Source: Chelonoidis abingdonii (taxonomy: Eukaryota; Chordata; Testudines; Testudinidae). Taken from it: a stretch of 64,000 nt of DNA. The stretch spans positions 86,298,403 to 86,362,402 of the forward strand of contig NC_133770.1 of NCBI RefSeq assembly GCF_003597395.2, written 5' to 3'. The notes under the pieces were generated by a model. It was not told the DNA's origin, did not search any database, and saw nothing but the letters and a program-made list of their open reading frames with translations. The position numbers and the translations under genes were made by a program. Of the stretch, positions 21,458 through 32,745 are shown piece by piece. How positions within the stretch are numbered: the first letter of the stretch is position 1; every line of letters begins with the position of its first letter.

Positions 21458-22152
21458 ATGGACCCTGCTGAGATCAGTAACGCTATTGTGAACCGTTGTC
21501 AACAAACCTCGCGCACTCTTCCAGTTCTGTCTATCTGAAGCCCATGAACTGCAAAGGCAGGAGGAGAGGTAGAGGCAGCTATGACAAGCACGGCGACTCG
21601 AGAGCGAATGAGACACGGACATGAATTCTCCCTTAACCGCGGGCCCTGCGTTGAGCTACTGCTGGTATATGGGGAGTTCTACCAATTGAACGCGGGGCAC
21701 GGATTTTTTTTTGGGGGGGGGCGGGGGCGGGAAACTAAGCACAGACTGGGGTGGGCCGCATAGTTTTGCGGTGTTGGGACGAATTCCCAGTGGCTGCAAA
21801 ACTTTCACATGCATAAGAGCAACTTTTCTTTGAATTTGTGACATTGCTTTCCCCTTGCCCTTGAAACGCCCATAATACTAAGATTGAGAGCAGCCCTCAC
21901 AGTGTGAAGAAAGCGAGTGGCAATAGCCCTCTGGAAAGCTTGCACCGCCCAGATCAGCTCCGGTCAGTCGGGACAATTCTTTGGGTGGTGCAAATTCTAC
22001 TGTGTGGGGCTGCCAGTTGATGCAAGTAGCCAAAGCAATCGTTTAACCTGCTGCTAGCAAAATGGTTGTGACTCTTGGAACATGCAGGTATATGTGGATG
22101 GTTTGCTGCAATGGGATTCCCTTAAATGGGGGGCCAAAATGGAACCCATATC

Positions 22153-22190
<38 letters not shown>

Positions 22191-22880
22191 AAAAAAAAAG
22201 GAAAAAAAAAAAAAAAAATTCTTGGCCCCAGAGCACAGGGCACCCAGTACATAAACCGCAAGGGTACTTTTCAACGGGTGCTGCAGCACTGGTGGTTCAC
22301 AAGGGACGTTTCACAACATTCCAACAATGGGGATGGCCAGGAATGAGGTTCATGACGTTCGCGTCTCAGGAAGCACTACTCTGTTTTAAACGGCTTGCAA
22401 CAATAGGAAAATTACTTCCAGACCAGAAAATAACCGTTGGGGATGTTGGAAATGCCTGGTCGTTATCCTGGTGACCCAGCCTATCCCTTGATGACATGGC
22501 TCATGAAGCCATTAACAACAGGCAGGCCTGGACAGTGGTCAGGAGCGCTGTTCAACTACAGCTGAAGCAAAGTGCAGGGATGGTGGTAGAATTTGCATTT
22601 GTCGTTTAAAGAAGCGCGGCGAACAATTAATTACTCGCTCAGACCTCAGCCAAAACCAATGTCCCGTTTGTTATTGGCTGCTTGCTGTGTTGCTTCCAAA
22701 TCCTCTGTGAGAGTATAGGGGTGAGACATTTATGCGGGTGGAGCTGGAAGGCAAAATTCACCTGGCCGCTTGAAGTATGAGCAGCCAGAGACAGGGCGAT
22801 TAGAAGAGCATACCAGGAGGCGGTGCACATCAGAGAAGCTGGAAAACGAGTTTTCAGCACGGGCCAGGGTTACGTGTGTG
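21458..22880 (+). pseudogene. HARBI1-like transposase, broken
   Basis: The start at 21458 gives MDPAEIS, as in other turtle copies of this transposase as I recall them. Recognisable pieces follow in changing frames: a MQVAKAIV-like segment (about 22020-22047); a remnant of the GAIDGTHI block just before 22154, where one frame reads NGTHI, suggesting the first catalytic Asp is now Asn; YINRKG (about 22249); LVVHKGRF (about 22292); PDQKITVGDV (about 22418-22448); MVVEFAF (about 22580); and an SIGVRHL-like C-terminal part. The role in the family is a DDE transposase that acts with the Myb-like partner. Many one-base insertions, stops and a 65-bp A-rich tract rule out function. AATAAA at about 22977 may be its old poly(A) signal. 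Confidence 0.85.
22154..22218 (+). repeat. A-rich homopolymer tract inside the transposase gene
   Basis: About 62 A residues, interrupted by one T and two adjacent G. It replaces only a few codons between the GTHI remnant and the segment reading gccccagagcac, so the tract was inserted or expanded in place. It creates false poly-lysine (plus strand) and poly-phenylalanine (minus strand) open frames. Confidence 0.9.
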
Positions 22881-22978
22881 ACTGCCTGTGTTTGTTCCCT
22901 TGATGAACCCTCCCCCTTGATTGACTCATCCCTGTAAGCAACCCACCCTTCCCCTTTACTTACAGCTTCTGAAGGAAA

Positions 22979-23095
22979 TAAAGTCAGTATCGTTTAAAAT
23001 CATGTTTCTTTATTAAAAGTCATTCAGTATTGTTTAAAATCATGTATTCTTTCTTAAAAGTCATTCCCTGTAAAGCAACCCACCCTCCCCCTTTG
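22979..23095. repeat. two-copy tandem duplication of about 53 bp
   Basis: tcgtttaaaatcatgttt...ttaaaagtcattcagta is followed by tgtttaaaatcatgtatt...ttaaaagtcattccctg. The sequence aagcaacccacc occurs before (about 22937) and after (about 23075). It lies just 3' of the broken transposase. Confidence 0.75.
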
Positions 23096-23214
23096 GATGT
23101 ATTCTTTATACAAAGTAATTCTAAAAGAGGCAGAGAATTATCAAGGTATCCCTGCCTGCTGTGCTTGGGAGAGGGATAGGAGGGAAGGAAAAGGCCATTA
23201 AGCTCATTTCAACG

Positions 23215-24929
23215 TAATGACAGCTCTTTTGCTTGGACTGTCCGGGGGTGGAGTGGGCGTGTGCGGAAAGCCTTCCCCACGCGTTCTATACACGTCTGGG
23301 TGAGGGAGATATGGAACGTGGGAGCTTTGGGTGGTGAAATGGCTGGCAGCGGCACTCTGTAAGCCCGCTGTCTTCCTGAAGATCCACCATGCGTTGGAGG
23401 ATATCAGTTTAGCACGAGCAGCTGCAGCGTAGCATCCGCCACCGCTGATCTTCCTGCCTACACCTCTATCTCGAGCGTCTCTCCTATCTCTCGTTCACTG
23501 GGCATATCTCCTGTAGTTTGCTAGGCACATCCTTCCACCTCATTTGATGAGCTCTGTCATTGCGTGTACTTCCATGATTTCTGAGAACATTTCATCTCAT
23601 ATTCTTTTCCTCCTCCGCCTTATCTGAGCTAGCCTTCGGGATGGCGTAGGGAGGCTGGACAACACTGTGCAGCTGCATGGGGAGGGAAAAGAGGGAGAGA
23701 AGTATGTAAAAGATACATTTTACAGAAAATGCTTGTACCCTTCACAGATGAATACACTATCCACCTTACAATAGCACATGTGATTTCACTACAAGGTCGC
23801 ATTTTGCATCGTTTAATATTGAGTGCCTGTGGCTCTGGTGTTGCAGATCTCACAGACGCAGGTCACGGCATCCAAATTAAGCTTCCATGCTGCCAGGTAA
23901 GGGCTTTCTGTTGACTTCTCCAGCATTCATATACACAGTGATCTATGATGCGTTGGTTCCTGTTAAGAGGAAACGGCAACTCACACCCCCCTCTTTCCCC
24001 TCCTCCCCACCGCATGGCTGCTATCATGTAAGATCACTGGTAATGATCGTGGCTGGTACCTGGGAAGATTCTAAGCCAACGCTAGGAAGATACTATACTT
24101 CCTCCCCTCCACGCTTTGCTAACGAGCAAGAAGGATAACCCAAGTAGGAAATCACTATCCCTGCACTGAATTAAGAGCCTGAAACAGGTTACATGATTGA
24201 TATAACTCTTAGAATACCACCGCAGGATGCAGAACGAATAAATGTTTTCTGGAATGCCAGCGGACACCTGGGCATACGCGGCTGTTCAGATAGTGAGCTA
24301 TGATTCCGAATTACTTGCTCCATCTGCTGAAGATTGGTCATAACAGGGGACCCAAAAGTCATGCCATAAATGTTCTGCAAAAGCTTTTTGAGTACTCATC
24401 CAAGAGATCACGATATTTAAATTATCACAGAAGATCGCTTCCATGGCTTCACTGGTCTGGGCTTGTGGCTTGGGAGGGCTGGGAGTTAATTCTGGGGTCA
24501 CAAAAAGCCTCTCTATTAGCTAAGGATCTGTGGCTCTCAGCAAGCTCTTCTATCCCTCATCCCTCGCAAATCTATCATCACGGAGATATTCAACACGACT
24601 TGAAATCGACGGAGGGTGGGGGTACTATTGCAGACCCTAAAATTGCAGCAGTCAGACCATAGAGCATTTCGTAGCACCCTTAACACCGTTTGGCTGTATT
24701 CTGGTTTCTGGTCCTGTATGAGCTCCTGAACTTTTACTCGCACTGAACTGAGTCCCTGTGTTGGCCTTTCCCGTATACGACTGAAATTCTTTAATATTTT
24801 TTCATTTCATCTTTTCGATACGAGTTCTGTTTAGCACTGAATCCTCTCCCCATATAGCGATCAGAATCCTAGTTACCTCTTGTGCGGTCGAGGCTTGGGT
24901 GCTCTTTTTCGATTCTCAGGAGACTGCAT
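23215..24929 (-). pseudogene. Harbinger Myb/trihelix-type DNA-binding protein, broken
   Basis: On the minus strand a start at 24929 gives MQSPENRKRAP, the usual N-terminus of this accessory protein. Further pieces across frames are: LIAIWGEDSVL, interrupted (about 24860); NAKIFKNIS-like (about 24790); CRVKVQEL (about 24730); and RLAQIRRR.KR and DEMFSEIM (about 23640-23560). In active Harbinger elements this partner protein has a Myb/SANT or trihelix domain and brings the transposase to the ends. Frameshifts occur every few dozen residues, so no product is possible. The same protein's C-terminal part is better preserved at 42486-42686. Confidence 0.75.
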
Positions 24930-25319
24930 TGTTACCTGTGCTGATGAGCTCTGCGTGGTCACCTGTGCTGATCAGAGCTCCACGCTGGCCAAACAGGAAA
25001 TTGAATTCAAAAGTTCGCGGGGCTTTTCCTGTTTACCTGGCCAGTGCCTCAGAGTTCTGATTGCTGTCCAGAGCAGTCAGTGGTGCACTGTGGGATACCT
25101 CCTGGAGGCCATTAACGTCGATTTCCATCCACATTAACACTATTCCGAAGTTGCAATATCGATTTTAGCGCTACTCCTCTCGTCGGGGAGGAGTACAGAA
25201 ATCGATTTAAAGAGCCCTTTATATCGATATAAAGGGCGTTGTAGTGTGGACGAGTACAGTGTTAAATCGATTTAACTCTCTTTAAATCGATTTAAACGCG
25301 TAGTATAGACCAGGCCTTA

Positions 25320-26373
25320 GTAGTTAACTAAATAGCTATCAAAGAATTAGAACAAGGTCATGTGACTAGTTAGAACAACAGACCTGATACAGCATGTGGT
25401 CTCAGAGCTGCCTTGCAAGCGGCCCCTTGTCTCCTTTTCCCCTCACGATTCTTCAATAAATTAAAAGAGAGAGACTTTTAAAAGTCCAATAACCACAGCC
25501 CTCCTTAGGGTCTGGTTTGTTACCTTAAAGATCAAAATTAAACACAAAAATCTTCCTGAGAGCCTTAAACTGTCCAAAGCCCCAAACTCAGTTGGTGTCT
25601 CAGGGCTTCCCTTCTTTGGCAGTCTTCTCCCAGGCCTTTCTAACTGAGGCAACTCCCCTGATCTCAAGGGTATGCTGCAAGAACACACCTGCAGCTGACC
25701 CATGTCGGCCAACGCGGGCTCCATGGCTATAAAATTGCAACGCAGACATTCAGGCTCAGTTGGGAGCCTGGGTTCTGGGACCCTTCTTCCTCATGAGCCC
25801 CACAAGTAAGGGAAGTAATGTTTCATAGGAAACTCCAGAAGTGAAGCCTCAAGAATTTTCCCTGCCCCATTACCCACTTTCCTGGGCTTCTCCATGAGAT
25901 GGGGCAATCTAGCCTTGAATAGAAACTTTAGAGTTTGGCCCACAGTTATTAGCAATCATGTAAGCCCTACATTATTATTACTTATATTTTAATTTAATAT
26001 ACTTTGCACTAATATTAAGCTTTTCATACCATTGTACAAGCTTTCGTGTAATTGGCTTACAGACAGTCATGATATATCACACAGCTTTTTAGCCAGGGAA
26101 ATATCAGGATTCATACACTCTCTGAGCAAGCTGAAGTGCTCCCCAGAAGGTAGAATGAAGACAGACAATTGTCCTGCTTTATTTTCTGCTGATACTTGAC
26201 TTTGTTCAGATCCTGGTTAATCCTCAAGTTTCAGTCTAATGGATATCTGCAGTCCAGCACCAGCCACCATCTGACCGTTCTTTCATTGTGCTTTGGGTGG
26301 TACTGCTGGTTGCGCTTTTTACTGTGGAGGCTTTTAGGTGTGGATCTCTCATCTTTCTTTGAACACCTGGCCC
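25320..26373. other. unique noncoding stretch
   Basis: No gene or repeat family is recognised. An 87-codon minus-strand open frame at 25461-25724 carries no motif. Confidence 0.5.
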
Positions 26374-26497
26374 TAGGGTGACCAGATATCCCGATTTTAT
26401 AGGAACAGTCCCGGTTTTTGGGTCTTTTTCTTATATACGTTCCTATTACCCCTCCACCCCCGTCCCAATTTTTCACACTTGCTGTCTGGTCACCCTA
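26374..26497. mobile_element. palindromic MITE, tagggtgaccagat ends
   Basis: tagggtgaccagatatcccg at the left pairs with gctgtctggtcaccctact at the right. The centre (ttataggaacagtcccggtt) is also partly self-complementary. The element begins and ends with TA, which would suit a TA target, but this is not proof of superfamily. Confidence 0.85.
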
Positions 26498-26734
26498 CTT
26501 GGCCCTCTTCATTCCTCTCTCCCTTTTTTAAAGGAATCTGAAAACTCAGGAACATATCCACTGGTTTGCTCTGACTGCTTTGCACTGCACCATAAACTTG
26601 GCTTAAGTTTAAATTAAACAGGGTTTACTGCTGATTTGCATTGTCAGGGTGCCATAGGGCAGCTAAAGTGTGCCACTGAATCTGACTCATGGTGTTGTCA
26701 GAGGTGCTTTCAGTTTTAATCTCTGTTGACCCTT

Positions 26735-26990
26735 TTATTATTATTATTTATTTGTATTGTGGTGGGGGCTGGGAGCCCCAGCCATAGACTAAGACCCCAT
26801 TGCACTAGGTGCTGTACAAACACAGAACAAAAGATGGTCCCTGTCTGAAACAGTTAAACATAAAACAAGACAACTGGTGGAGGAAACAGACTGACAGGGA
26901 AGCGATGAGAGAATACTGGCCAGCATGACGGACAGGGGTCTCAGCATACTTCTTGTAACTATTGGCCATCAGTTCTTCTTGAGACAACCA
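26735..26990 (-). mobile_element. MIR/L2-type repeat, antisense
   Basis: attattatttatttgtatt, gggagccccagccatagact and gaccccattgcactaggtgc, tgtacaaacacagaacaaa are the inverse of the tail seen at 18488-18630. The following aagacaactggtggaggaaa ... cagcatgacggacaggggtc continues the same repeat. Confidence 0.75.
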
Positions 26991-28565
26991 AAATCACTAG
27001 TCCCTTTTGAAAATGTGCGTGTGTTTGTGAGAGAGAGAGAGAGAGAAAAAGGGATGTGAGTACGTATAACATATGAAAAAACAATATTAAAAGAGTGCTG
27101 TTTAGATTGCAAAGTCAAGCACTTGAAATGCCATTTTTAAGGATGCCAAATTCAACCTTAATTCAGACTCTTTGTGTATATTCATTATGATACTATCCTT
27201 AATTACATGGATCATTTAGCACACAGGATGGATGGCATGTGTCAGCCAGGTTCCAGCCCTGTTTCCACCTCTTCCTCCCTGGCCCACTCCCACAGGCTGA
27301 CCATGTCTGAGGCTTCCAGGTTAGGAAAACCTCTCAGGTCCTAGGGGTTTTTCCCCTTTCTGGAGGCTCCTGATACCCTCAAAACTTTGAACAGGGAGAC
27401 TAACACTCTGTCACTTATCTCTCCTTGCTCCTAGACCAGTGCCTATAGAAGCTGCTTCCCAAAATGGCAGTGGGATTTTACGTATCACTGCCATTTCTGA
27501 ATGGGCAGGTAACCGTTATCAGAAATGAAATCATATTAAACATGTTTAATCATAGTTTTGTAAGAAATTTTTACGTGCACGTGTCTGTACTTTGGAAATG
27601 ATTCATGCTTGGGTAATATACATGTTCAACAATGCAAGTACTTCCAAAAAATAAAAGGGGATTATGTAAAAATTTCGGTTTTAATTTAGAAAGAATAATT
27701 AAGCTTCTAGATCATATGATTGCAGAGAAAAGCTTGTAAATGTGACTTGTAAAGGTTCAAAGTCCAGGAGGCAAATTATTGTTTGGCTTTAAAATAAGGC
27801 TTAAAAAAAGAAATCTCATGACTTTGGGGACTTGACACATGGTTTTTGACCCCTTAGGGTTGACAACACTGTTACCTCGGACAATTTAAGACAAGTCTAT
27901 GTCCGGCTGCTGCAGAAGAGGAGGAACAGAGGATGCATCCCTTCTTTTCACCACGTCTGCCTCATGCAGTGGCCATGCGCAATTGCAGTCCCATACTTCC
28001 TAACCACAGGAACTGCTCCCTCCTTGTGTCCCAGGAGACGAAGTTGCCATAGAGAATGAAGAAGCAGTTCCAGCATATAGCTAACATATATAGGTTTGTG
28101 AGAGAGAGCTAAATAATGTTTGTAAAGTGCTATTGTAGATACTATGAGCACAATGTATTAAGGCAAATCACTGGCAAAGATGGGAAATGAACTTGGGGTA
28201 CGTAGCTCCTAGGCCTATGCTCAGTATACACACACGCACACGCACACCCCGTCTCCAGTGCAAAAGCCTTTAGTGATTACTTACACTTTGAACTAGATTC
28301 AGTGGCTCTGATCCAGTCTTTTGACAGCAAAAGTCCCAGCATTAAAATTATACGAATGAACATAAGTTCAGGAGGTTGACAAAGTGCAATGAATGTGAAT
28401 ATAGCCACATGATACCTATTAACAATGATACAAGTTGCATAGCTAATTCTTTGTGCATCGTGAAGTTTACACCTAGGGTTCCATTTCCAGTGGAGGTGAT
28501 TCCAGTATAAGTGGGAAAGTTCATGGTCCTTCAATAGCAATTCCAGCGGTGTGTGCATGTGTGGA
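26991..28565. other. unique noncoding stretch
   Basis: No gene is recognised. A (GA)n run lies at about 27028-27046 and a short ACACGC repeat near 28228-28246. A 93-codon minus-strand frame at 28277-28558 has no recognisable motif. Confidence 0.5.
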
Positions 28566-28569
28566 GACA

Positions 28570-28745
28570 GTGTTGCCTAGCACACTGGACTGAGACTCAG
28601 GAGACCTGGATTGTGTTCCCACCTGCTGGCTGACCTTTGGCAAGTCATTTTCCTCTCTGTGTCTCAGTTTCCCCATCTTTAAAACAGGGATGGTGATACT
28701 GACCTTCATAGTAAAGTGATTTGAGATCTACTGATGAAAAGTGTT
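28570..28745 (+). mobile_element. MIR-type CORE-SINE, sense
   Basis: agcacactggactgagactc, aggagacctggattgtgttc, ctgacctttggcaagtcatt and tgtgtctcagtttccccatc follow the MIR core and downstream part in order. Confidence 0.85.
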
Positions 28746-29040
28746 GTAGGAGGGCTAAGTTCTTTTTTAAGGGATCAGTGAAGGATATAGTATGTCTGTG
28801 TTTGAAGCTAAGAATTAATTTAATTGTATCTTTATTAGCATATAAATCAGAGGGATACAGTCTAGAAAAATGGCAATGAATAGTAATGCATTAGAACAGC
28901 TGCTTTATAATGCAGGATGGTTTATGTGCTGTAATGTTGAATACTGTAGTTAAAGCTAATGTGCTACTAGAAAGTCAGATTACCCTTCATGACTGGATGG
29001 ACCAGGGTGACCAAGGGATGTTGCTTCAGTTAAAACAGAA

Positions 29041-29705
29041 TTAAGAACATAAGCGTGGTTGTACTGGGTCAGACCAAAGGTCCGTCTAGCCCAGTATCCT
29101 GTCTTCTGACCATGGCCAGTGCTAGGTGCTTCAGAGGGAATGAACAGAACAGGTCAATCTATCAAGTGATGCATCCCCTGTCATCCAGTCCCAACATCTG
29201 GCACTCAGAAGTTTAGGGACTTTCTGAGCATTGGGTTGTATCCTTGATCATCTTGGCTAATAGCCATTGATGAACATATCCTCCATGAATCGTCTTCTTT
29301 GAGCCCAGTTATAGTTTTGGCCTTCACAACATCCCTTGGCAATGAGTTCCACAGATTAACTGTGCATTGTGTGAAGAAGTATTTCTTTCTGTTTGTTTTA
29401 AACTTGCTGCCTATTAATTTCCTTTGGTGACCCACGATTGGTTTGTTATGTGAAGAGGTAAGTAAAACTTCCTTATTCACTTTCCCCACACCAGTCATGA
29501 TTGTATAGACCTCTATCTCATCCCAAACACACACACACCTTAGTTGTCTCTTTTCCACGCTGAATGGTCCCAGTCTTTTTAATCTCTCCTCATATGTAAG
29601 CTGTTCCATACCCCTAATCATTTTGTTGCCCTTATCTATACCTTTTCTATTTCTAATATATCTTTTTTAAGATGGGGCAACCAGAACTGCATGCAGTATT
29701 ATAAT
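29041..29705 (-). mobile_element. CR1-type LINE 3' part, antisense
   Basis: Starts ttaagaacataagcgtggtt and continues with gggtcagaccaaaggtccgt, the ccattgatgaacatatcctc block and acacaccagtcatgattgta-like text, matching a common amniote CR1-group repeat in inverse orientation. The minus strand encodes a remnant of the conserved C-terminal segment (MIRGMEQLTYEERLKRLG, then FFTQCTVNLWNSLPRDVV). A 138-codon frame (29205-29621) survives but is not an intact ORF2. It also carries a microsatellite (acacacacac, 29527). Confidence 0.8.
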
Positions 29706-30033
29706 GGTTGCAACAAAATCTTGTACTTTTAGCAGTTTCAACATAAAGCAAACTCTTCCCATGCTTCTGGTATAATTCACATGCCTTTAATTCTAAATTG
29801 CCAGTTTCAGGATCAAAATGGAGCAACACTTCTGTGGGTAGAGAATGTTTTTCCTCTTCTCCGTTGCAGATATATGAAGCTACAGTTTTTGCTGAACTAG
29901 CTGTTTCTTTGCATGGCCCAGTCTTTGTTTTCATTGGCAGGATAGTATTGCAGACTTTAGAAACCACAAGGAGCAGATCGAGTGCTTTAAATTCTGTAAT
30001 ATAAGTGTTAAATATTTCTGCACTGAAATGCAT
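29706..30033 (-). pseudogene. unassigned open frame, possible exon or retroelement remnant
   Basis: A minus-strand frame starting at 30033 runs 126 codons, its last 15 or so being CR1 sequence. The unique part includes CNTILPMKTKTGP and LHFDPETGNLELKACELYQK, which read like real protein. A possible splice acceptor (catttcag) lies just upstream on that strand, near 30026. I do not recognise a family. It could be an exon of a host gene cut by the CR1, a processed pseudogene, or part of the gag-bearing element at 30775-31150. Evidence is weak. Confidence 0.25.
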
Positions 30034-30598
30034 TATGGGTGAGATTAGATGTCTTTGCCATGGGTAATCATAAATCTTGGGTGTTCATTTAACCCCAGGA
30101 ACATGCCTGCTCAGCGTAGCAGAGATGCAGGGGTGTCCTTGAACACAAGCAATGCACTGACTTGGCAAATCACAGGATGGTCCAACCTCCAACAACAGTA
30201 CCAGAGTGAGAGGCAACTCACCACCTGGCTGAGATGGGCTCTATGTTTGCTTGGAGCAATGTAAACCAGATGGCTGATCCAACACATACATGCCTCTGGC
30301 CACAAGGGTTATACCTGTTATGCAGGAATTATGAAAGGGTACAATAATAATTACTTACGAATAGTAAGAAATTAAAATTGTAATATATAATATGCTGCTT
30401 ATTCCTTGGCTGCTACTTGCACCATGCTTTATCTACTTTCTTGCTGGGCAGCTTGGACAGCCTGCCATATTAATTGCACAGCCTGATTCACAGTCACCTC
30501 AGGCATTCACTGTAAAAGTTTTCAGAGAGCCCCTTGTTTAAAATCCCAGCTACAAAGCAATGTCTTATGTGCTCTTCCTTACTAACACTGAAATCACA

Positions 30599-30725
30599 GG
30601 GACCTAAATTTTCAAACATACCGAGTGATTTTACGAGCCTCAGTTTTTGGGTGGCCATCTTGCGGCACCTTAAAGGAACCTAATTTTCAGAAAGGGTCGA
30701 GCACCTTCCCTTTGAAAACTAGGGC
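30599..30725. mobile_element. palindromic MITE remnant
   Basis: gggacctaaattttcaaa at the left and tttgaaaactagggcc at the right are imperfect inverted repeats, like the family at 34386-34550. Confidence 0.5.
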
Positions 30726-30774
30726 CTCAAAAGGTGTCTTGGACACCCCAAAATCACTGGTCATTTAATGAAGT

Positions 30775-31150
30775 TTAGGCCATCGTGCGCTTTTTTTTTC
30801 CATAGAGGTCCTTATCAAGGCTTCGGTGTTTTCTCCAGGCCTCTGCACACTTTGGTAAAGCCCAATAACGTATTACATTCCAGTCTGGAATGAAACTATC
30901 AACAAATGTTTTAGCAATGTTGTCATAGTTATTCTTATCTTCTTCTTCAGCAAAGGGATATGATTTATAAACATTTTCAGTTTCACTCCCCATTGCATAG
31001 ATTAACAAGCTGAGCGATACTTCACTGCTCTGTGTGATAAGCTTCACTGTGGTTCGGGACCAGGAGACGCATTCCTTCCATGTAGGTATTATCAAACTGA
31101 AAGGCTGGTGGAGCATTAAATTTGAGCAATTTCTTTTCCTCTCATTGATG
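30775..31150 (-). pseudogene. gypsy-like retrotransposon gag remnant
   Basis: A 113-codon minus-strand frame contains LLIYAMGSETENVYKSYPF, then a FAEEEDKNNYD-like segment and FIPDWNVI, in the order seen in gag proteins of Ty3/gypsy-type elements of lower vertebrates (a WKxW-like segment, IYxxGxEAxxVYxSF, then FVPxxNVI). Just upstream, in another frame, lies FNAPPAFQFDNT. A frameshift after NVI replaces the expected HERAxF continuation. No protease or RT was found nearby, so this is an isolated decayed fragment. Confidence 0.55.
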
Positions 31151-31689
31151 CTGGTTCAACTCAAGCTGGTTTCTGGCACAGTGTCACGTAAGGGTAAAGA
31201 ATCTCAGAAAAAGCTATTTTTTGCTCTCATAACCAGCAGCACTACCAACTCTCCTGATTTGGCCAGGAGCCTGGCAAGATTTGAGTTGGGTTTTGATTTT
31301 TTTTTTTAAAAGCCTCGTGTGATCTCAGGTTCCAGTCTTCAAAACCTGTGAAATTTTCCTAACTCAAAATGGCAACCATCTCCCACTACTTTCAATGGGG
31401 CTGAAGCCAAACTGCGCTCAGGCAAGATGGCTATCGTTTCCCTACAGGCTTTGCATGTGGAGGTGAGACTGCCCCCAGTAATGACAACCGCTACCTCCCA
31501 CTGATTTCAATGAGACTGAAGCCAGGCAGATTCAGGGATGATCCCTGTCCCCCAGGGTCTGTAGTTAATGAGCTGGACTGGCCAGGAAACTATGATGAGA
31601 CCAGAGAATGTAGGGTGCAGGGGAATGTGTGGGTGCAAGGAGAAATTGAGGCTCAGGCAGAGGAATGTGGGATTCAGGGAGGAGTGCCT
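31151..31689. other. noncoding stretch
   Basis: No gene is recognised. Phrases such as taccaactctcctgatttgg and ctcaaaatggcaaccatctc suggest old MITE remnants, not pursued. Confidence 0.4.
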
Positions 31690-32067
31690 TTAAATCACCC
31701 CGGAGCTACCAGCTGCAGAGGTGGCTGAGAGCCCTGGGGCTCAGGGGCAAATTAAAGAGCCCAGGGCTTTGGCCACCGCGGAGCACTGGGCCCTTTAAAT
31801 CTCCGCCTGAGCCCAGCTGCTGGAGCTCCAGTGGTGCTTTAAAGGGCCCAGGGCTCCCCGCAGCAGCTGGAGCACCGGCCCCTTTAAATCTCTGCCCGAG
31901 CCCCGCTGCCAAAGCTGCAGCGGCGCTTTAAAGGACCCAGGGCTCCCCGCAGGGCTGGAGCCCTGGGCCCTTTAAATTACTGCCACAGAAGCCGGTCCAG
32001 TCAGGCACGGCATACAGGCTCTTGCCGGTATGCCAAACCGGCCCGTACTGCCTTACTTTTACCTCTG
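31690..32067. mobile_element. GC-rich repeat ending in acttttacctctg
   Basis: Contains alternating gggccctttaaatctc and gctttaaagggcccagggct palindromes like those at 12.7-14.9 kb, then a distinctive right end (cttgccggtatgccaaaccg, gcccgtactgccttactttt, acctctg). The right end resembles a hAT terminus (inverse CAGAGGTAAAAGTAAGGC). A possible left end cagaggtgg lies at 31716, but the flanking octamers do not match, so the limits are uncertain. Confidence 0.5.
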
Positions 32068-32206
32068 GATCCAGGAGAGAATCTGAGAGGGCTAGAGAGA
32101 GAGACTGAGCATTATGCACAGGAATCTGGGGTGCTCAAGGCCTTTTGGGGGATTGGGGGAGGAGGAGAGGGAAAATGTGAGGGATAGGATTTTGTAAAGG
32201 GAAAGA

Positions 32207-32745
32207 ATCAGTCATAGAGATGAAGGCCAGAAGGGACCAGCATATCATCCAGTCTGACATCCTGTATGTTACAGGCCACTGACACTAACCAGCTCCCATA
32301 CCAAGCCCAGCAACCAGAATTGGACCAAAGTATTTCAGCCTGCAGGAGACTCAACAATTGTGTGCCAGTGGAGGGGGGGGAGGGGGCAGAAAACAGGATG
32401 GGCTGAGATGCACCAATTGCTGAGGGTCCTGCAATGGCAGGTCACTGATTAGATGGGATATGCCCAGCTGATGCTAACAAGTGACCCCATACTCCATGCT
32501 GTGGAGAAAGGTGAAAAAATCCTAGGGGAAATTCCTTCCCAACTCCAAACATGGCAATCAGACTCTGAGCATGTGAGCGAGACACACCAGACAAGCATCT
32601 GAGAAAGGGAATTCTCAGTATCACCTCAGACCACCAGCCCACCCTATCCAGTGTCCCATCTCTAGTCATGGCCAAATCTGACACTTCAACAGAAAGAGAC
32701 AAAAAAACCCAAATAAATGCCACAGGATATATCAAGGGAATAACA
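32207..32745. mobile_element. CR1-group 3'-end type repeat
   Basis: cagtcatagagatgaaggcc, agaagggaccagcatatcat and ccagtctgacatcctgtatg, then caagtgaccccatactccat and gggaaattccttcccaactc match a common reptile repeat whose start resembles the inverse CR1 3' end. No coding part. Confidence 0.6.

Larger units (their letters stand above)
20907..25316 (+). mobile_element. PIF/Harbinger DNA transposon, full length, two broken genes
   Basis: The left end ggccacatctacactacggg and the inverse of the right end (cgtagtatagaccaggcc) form the inverted termini. TTA at 20904-20906 and 25317-25319 is the 3-bp duplication expected for this superfamily. Subterminal inverted segments include cgatttaaagagcc and cgatataaaggg on the right. 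The element contains the two genes that define the group: a HARBI1-like DDE transposase on the plus strand (21458-22880) and a Myb/trihelix-type DNA-binding protein on the minus strand (23215-24929), meeting tail to tail. Both are frameshifted many times. A SINE (21046-21228) has inserted near the left end. Confidence 0.92.

Noticed and set aside
22043..22474. Poly-Lys and poly-Phe open frames
   Set aside because: Readings of the A-rich tract inside the broken transposase.
30049..30264. Small plus-strand frame opposite the unassigned minus-strand frame
   Set aside because: Shadow frame without motifs; the minus strand looks the more protein-like.
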